This document shows, one piece after another, positions 30,565 through 32,029 of a stretch of DNA of 32,029 nucleotides; within the stretch, counting starts at the first letter, position 1; each line of letters starts with the position of its first letter. The DNA is from Flavobacteriaceae bacterium (lineage in GTDB: Bacteria; Bacteroidota; Bacteroidia; Flavobacteriales; Flavobacteriaceae). The notes beneath the pieces are model-generated. The model was not told where the DNA came from, made no database searches, and worked only from the letters and a program-made list of their open reading frames with translations. Both the position numbers and the translations under genes were made by a program. Location: contig CANGIF010000037.1 of NCBI GenBank assembly GCA_947453885.1, positions 1 to 32,029 on the forward strand, read 5' to 3'.

Positions 30565-32028
30565 CAATGTCATTAAGTTAAGGAATTCCTATATCGCATC
30601 TTTCTGATTTTTAAGCACTTGTGGCTTTATTCTGGCTCTGTATTTACCAACATTCCTTTTATTATTGCGATTTGGTCTAATTGGTATTGTGTTTTGAATA
30701 AACAGGTCTTGTAATTCCTTAAAAATATTTTCCAAAGAAGCTTCTTTAATAAGTAATTCCAAAACGCGGTTTTTTAAAAAACCATAGGACAAATTGCCAT
30801 TTATTTTATAATTTAGTTTTGTTTTATGATTTTTAAGGTTCAATTCATCTTGTAAATCATTTACAATTATTGACTGTAAATTACTTATAAATATAGCGCA
30901 GAAGAAGTCTTGAAGAATACTTATTTTTGAATATCCTGTAAAACATCCTACTTTTAGTTTGTTTTTTAATTCATCATAAAAAGTCTCAATTCCCCATCTC
31001 ATAAAATATAATTCCTTGAATATTTTAGTTGGATATTTTTCGCTATCTAATAATGATGTCATTAAAACTTCAACTTCCCCACTTGGTAAATCAATCCTTA
31101 CTAGTCTGACTTTTAGTGGGCTATTTTTGTTGTAATCCTTACCTGTAAACGAATGCTTTTCTTGAGGAAATATTTCTGTTACTATTGACTTTTCTTCACT
31201 ATCAACAAAACATTGTACTATTTTGCTATGAGAGGTTTTAACTCGAATTAAATAATCTATTTCTGCCTTAATGTGCTCATATTTAAAATCATAGGACGGA
31301 TACCCTCTGTCATAAATTATTAAGTCATTTTTTTTCCATTGAATGGAATGTCTTAGTGCCAAAGTTCTTTCGCATCTTTTTAAATTATCCATTTCCGAAT
31401 CTAACACAAGTAAATTTAAAACGTCATATAAAACAGAAATTCTTGCTTGAACAACTCCTGTATTTGTTTGATTTTTTGATTCCCCAAATTCGTTTTTTAG
31501 TTCTTCGGTATTTGGCAATGTTAATTTTGAACCATCAACGCTGAGTATTCTAAAACCATAAAATCGCTTAATTGTTGTGTTGCTTTCTATGTAAGTATTT
31601 TCAATAATAACTTGGGAAAGATATTTGAAAACTGCTGGATTTATTTTCATTCTTTTTTGAACAAAAGCACTTTTGGTAAATTTTTTAACCGAAATTAAAT
31701 TTGATTTAGAATTTAAAAAATTTACAAATGAATCAATTTCTATAACCAAACTTTTTTTTAGAAAATTAACCATAAAAAGCAACATACCACCAAAAGGTTG
31801 TTTCCGTCTTCGACTAAAATCTGTTTTATTCATTCTGTATTCCAAAATTATTTGATCACTAAATATTGCCTCTCTTAATGTCTCCAAAACAAAAAAAGAG
31901 TTTTTTTTATACACATAAAACTATAAATTATACAGTATAAATATACGAAAATTACTACTTATTAAAAAATTTAAAGTAAGTTATTTACTTGATTTTAAAC
32001 AATATAACTTCTTGACTTAATGACATTG
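30565..32028 (-). mobile_element. IS4-family insertion sequence, apparently complete
   Basis: Terminal inverted repeats: CAATGTCATTAAGTTAAG at the left (30565-30582) and, inverted, CAATGTCATTAAGTCAAG at the right (32011-32028), 17 of 18 matching. They bracket one transposase gene and give an element of about 1464 bp. Only one base lies beyond the right end, so a target duplication cannot be checked; that base (A) would fit a duplication of 10 or 12 bases taken from the last repeat unit. Confidence 0.85.
30589..31914 (-). CDS. IS4-family transposase
   Basis: A 441-residue DDE transposase. Catalytic residues are Asp127 (SVDGSKL), Asp202 (YDRGYPSY) and Glu310, which lies within a full YREK signature Y303-x2-R306-x3-E310-x6-K317, diagnostic of the IS4 group. 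The reading frame is intact and of usual length, so the element may still be active. It reads leftward toward the tandem repeat, ending 24 bases inside the left terminal repeat. Start taken at the first Met, 115 bases from the right end. Confidence 0.92.
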   Translation of the reverse strand: MYKKNSFFVLETLREAIFSDQIILEYRMNKTDFSRRRKQPFGGMLLFMVNFLKKSLVIEIDSFVNFLNSKSNLISVKKFTKSAFVQKRMKINPAVFKYLSQVIIENTYIESNTTIKRFYGFRILSVDGSKLTLPNTEELKNEFGESKNQTNTGVVQARISVLYDVLNLLVLDSEMDNLKRCERTLALRHSIQWKKNDLIIYDRGYPSYDFKYEHIKAEIDYLIRVKTSHSKIVQCFVDSEEKSIVTEIFPQEKHSFTGKDYNKNSPLKVRLVRIDLPSGEVEVLMTSLLDSEKYPTKIFKELYFMRWGIETFYDELKNKLKVGCFTGYSKISILQDFFCAIFISNLQSIIVNDLQDELNLKNHKTKLNYKINGNLSYGFLKNRVLELLIKEASLENIFKELQDLFIQNTIPIRPNRNNKRNVGKYRARIKPQVLKNQKDAI

Positions 32029-32029
32029 A

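Noticed and set aside
30357..30581. Open frames on both strands encoding seven-residue repeats (LLYTSRV, LARYREG).
   Set aside because: A 21-bp repeat without stops keeps all such frames open automatically. There are no start signals or flanking coding sequence, and both strands are equally open.

Overview
This window comes from a low-GC member of the Bacteroidota, almost certainly a Flavobacterium or close relative. The reasons are a PorP/SprF protein of the type IX secretion/gliding system, TAnnTTTG-type -7 promoter elements with A-rich leaders and no Shine-Dalgarno sequences, a DUF5686 outer-membrane protein, and the family affinities of nearly every gene. No tRNA, rRNA or CRISPR array was seen.

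Positions 1-26560 are ordinary, tightly packed chromosome. First comes a PorP/SprF + OmpA-like cell-envelope pair. A minus-strand housekeeping block follows: recJ, a membrane pyrophosphatase with an unusual Cys-rich tail, soluble pyrophosphatase, a DUF5686 protein, pdhB and a U32 peptidase-family protein. A plus-strand block holds an AlkD-like protein, a dipeptidyl peptidase IV-like protease, two POT peptide transporters (together a peptide-use module) and a secreted thioredoxin-like protein. A minus-strand block holds ComEC, an NlpC/P60 lipoprotein, and an AraC-type response regulator with its TPR-containing HisKA_2 histidine kinase.

Positions 26742-30354 are a gene-poor, A+C-rich accessory region. 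It holds four small plus-strand genes: a two-TM protein, a stand-alone LytTR regulator and two ArsC/Spx-like thioredoxin-fold paralogues. These sit among a dense set of repeats. Three promoter-like sites share exactly the same architecture, GGAACA-N14-GGAACA-N20-TAnnTTTG. They point at the kinase/regulator operon, the small-gene cluster and the second ArsC-like gene. Five imperfect palindromes of about 75-87 bp (TATAGGTAA...TTACCTATA) lie in the leaders or behind these genes, and their internal hairpins show compensatory base changes. Two further REP-like palindromes (GGCAGC...GGGGTTA...GCTGCC) also occur. I read this as a candidate self-contained regulon: a two-component system and/or LytTR protein acting on shared operators, with structured RNA leaders. 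That reading is inference; the repeats and spacings are seen directly.

Positions 30355-32029 hold a ten-copy 21-bp minisatellite. An IS4-family insertion sequence abuts or interrupts it and fills the rest of the window.
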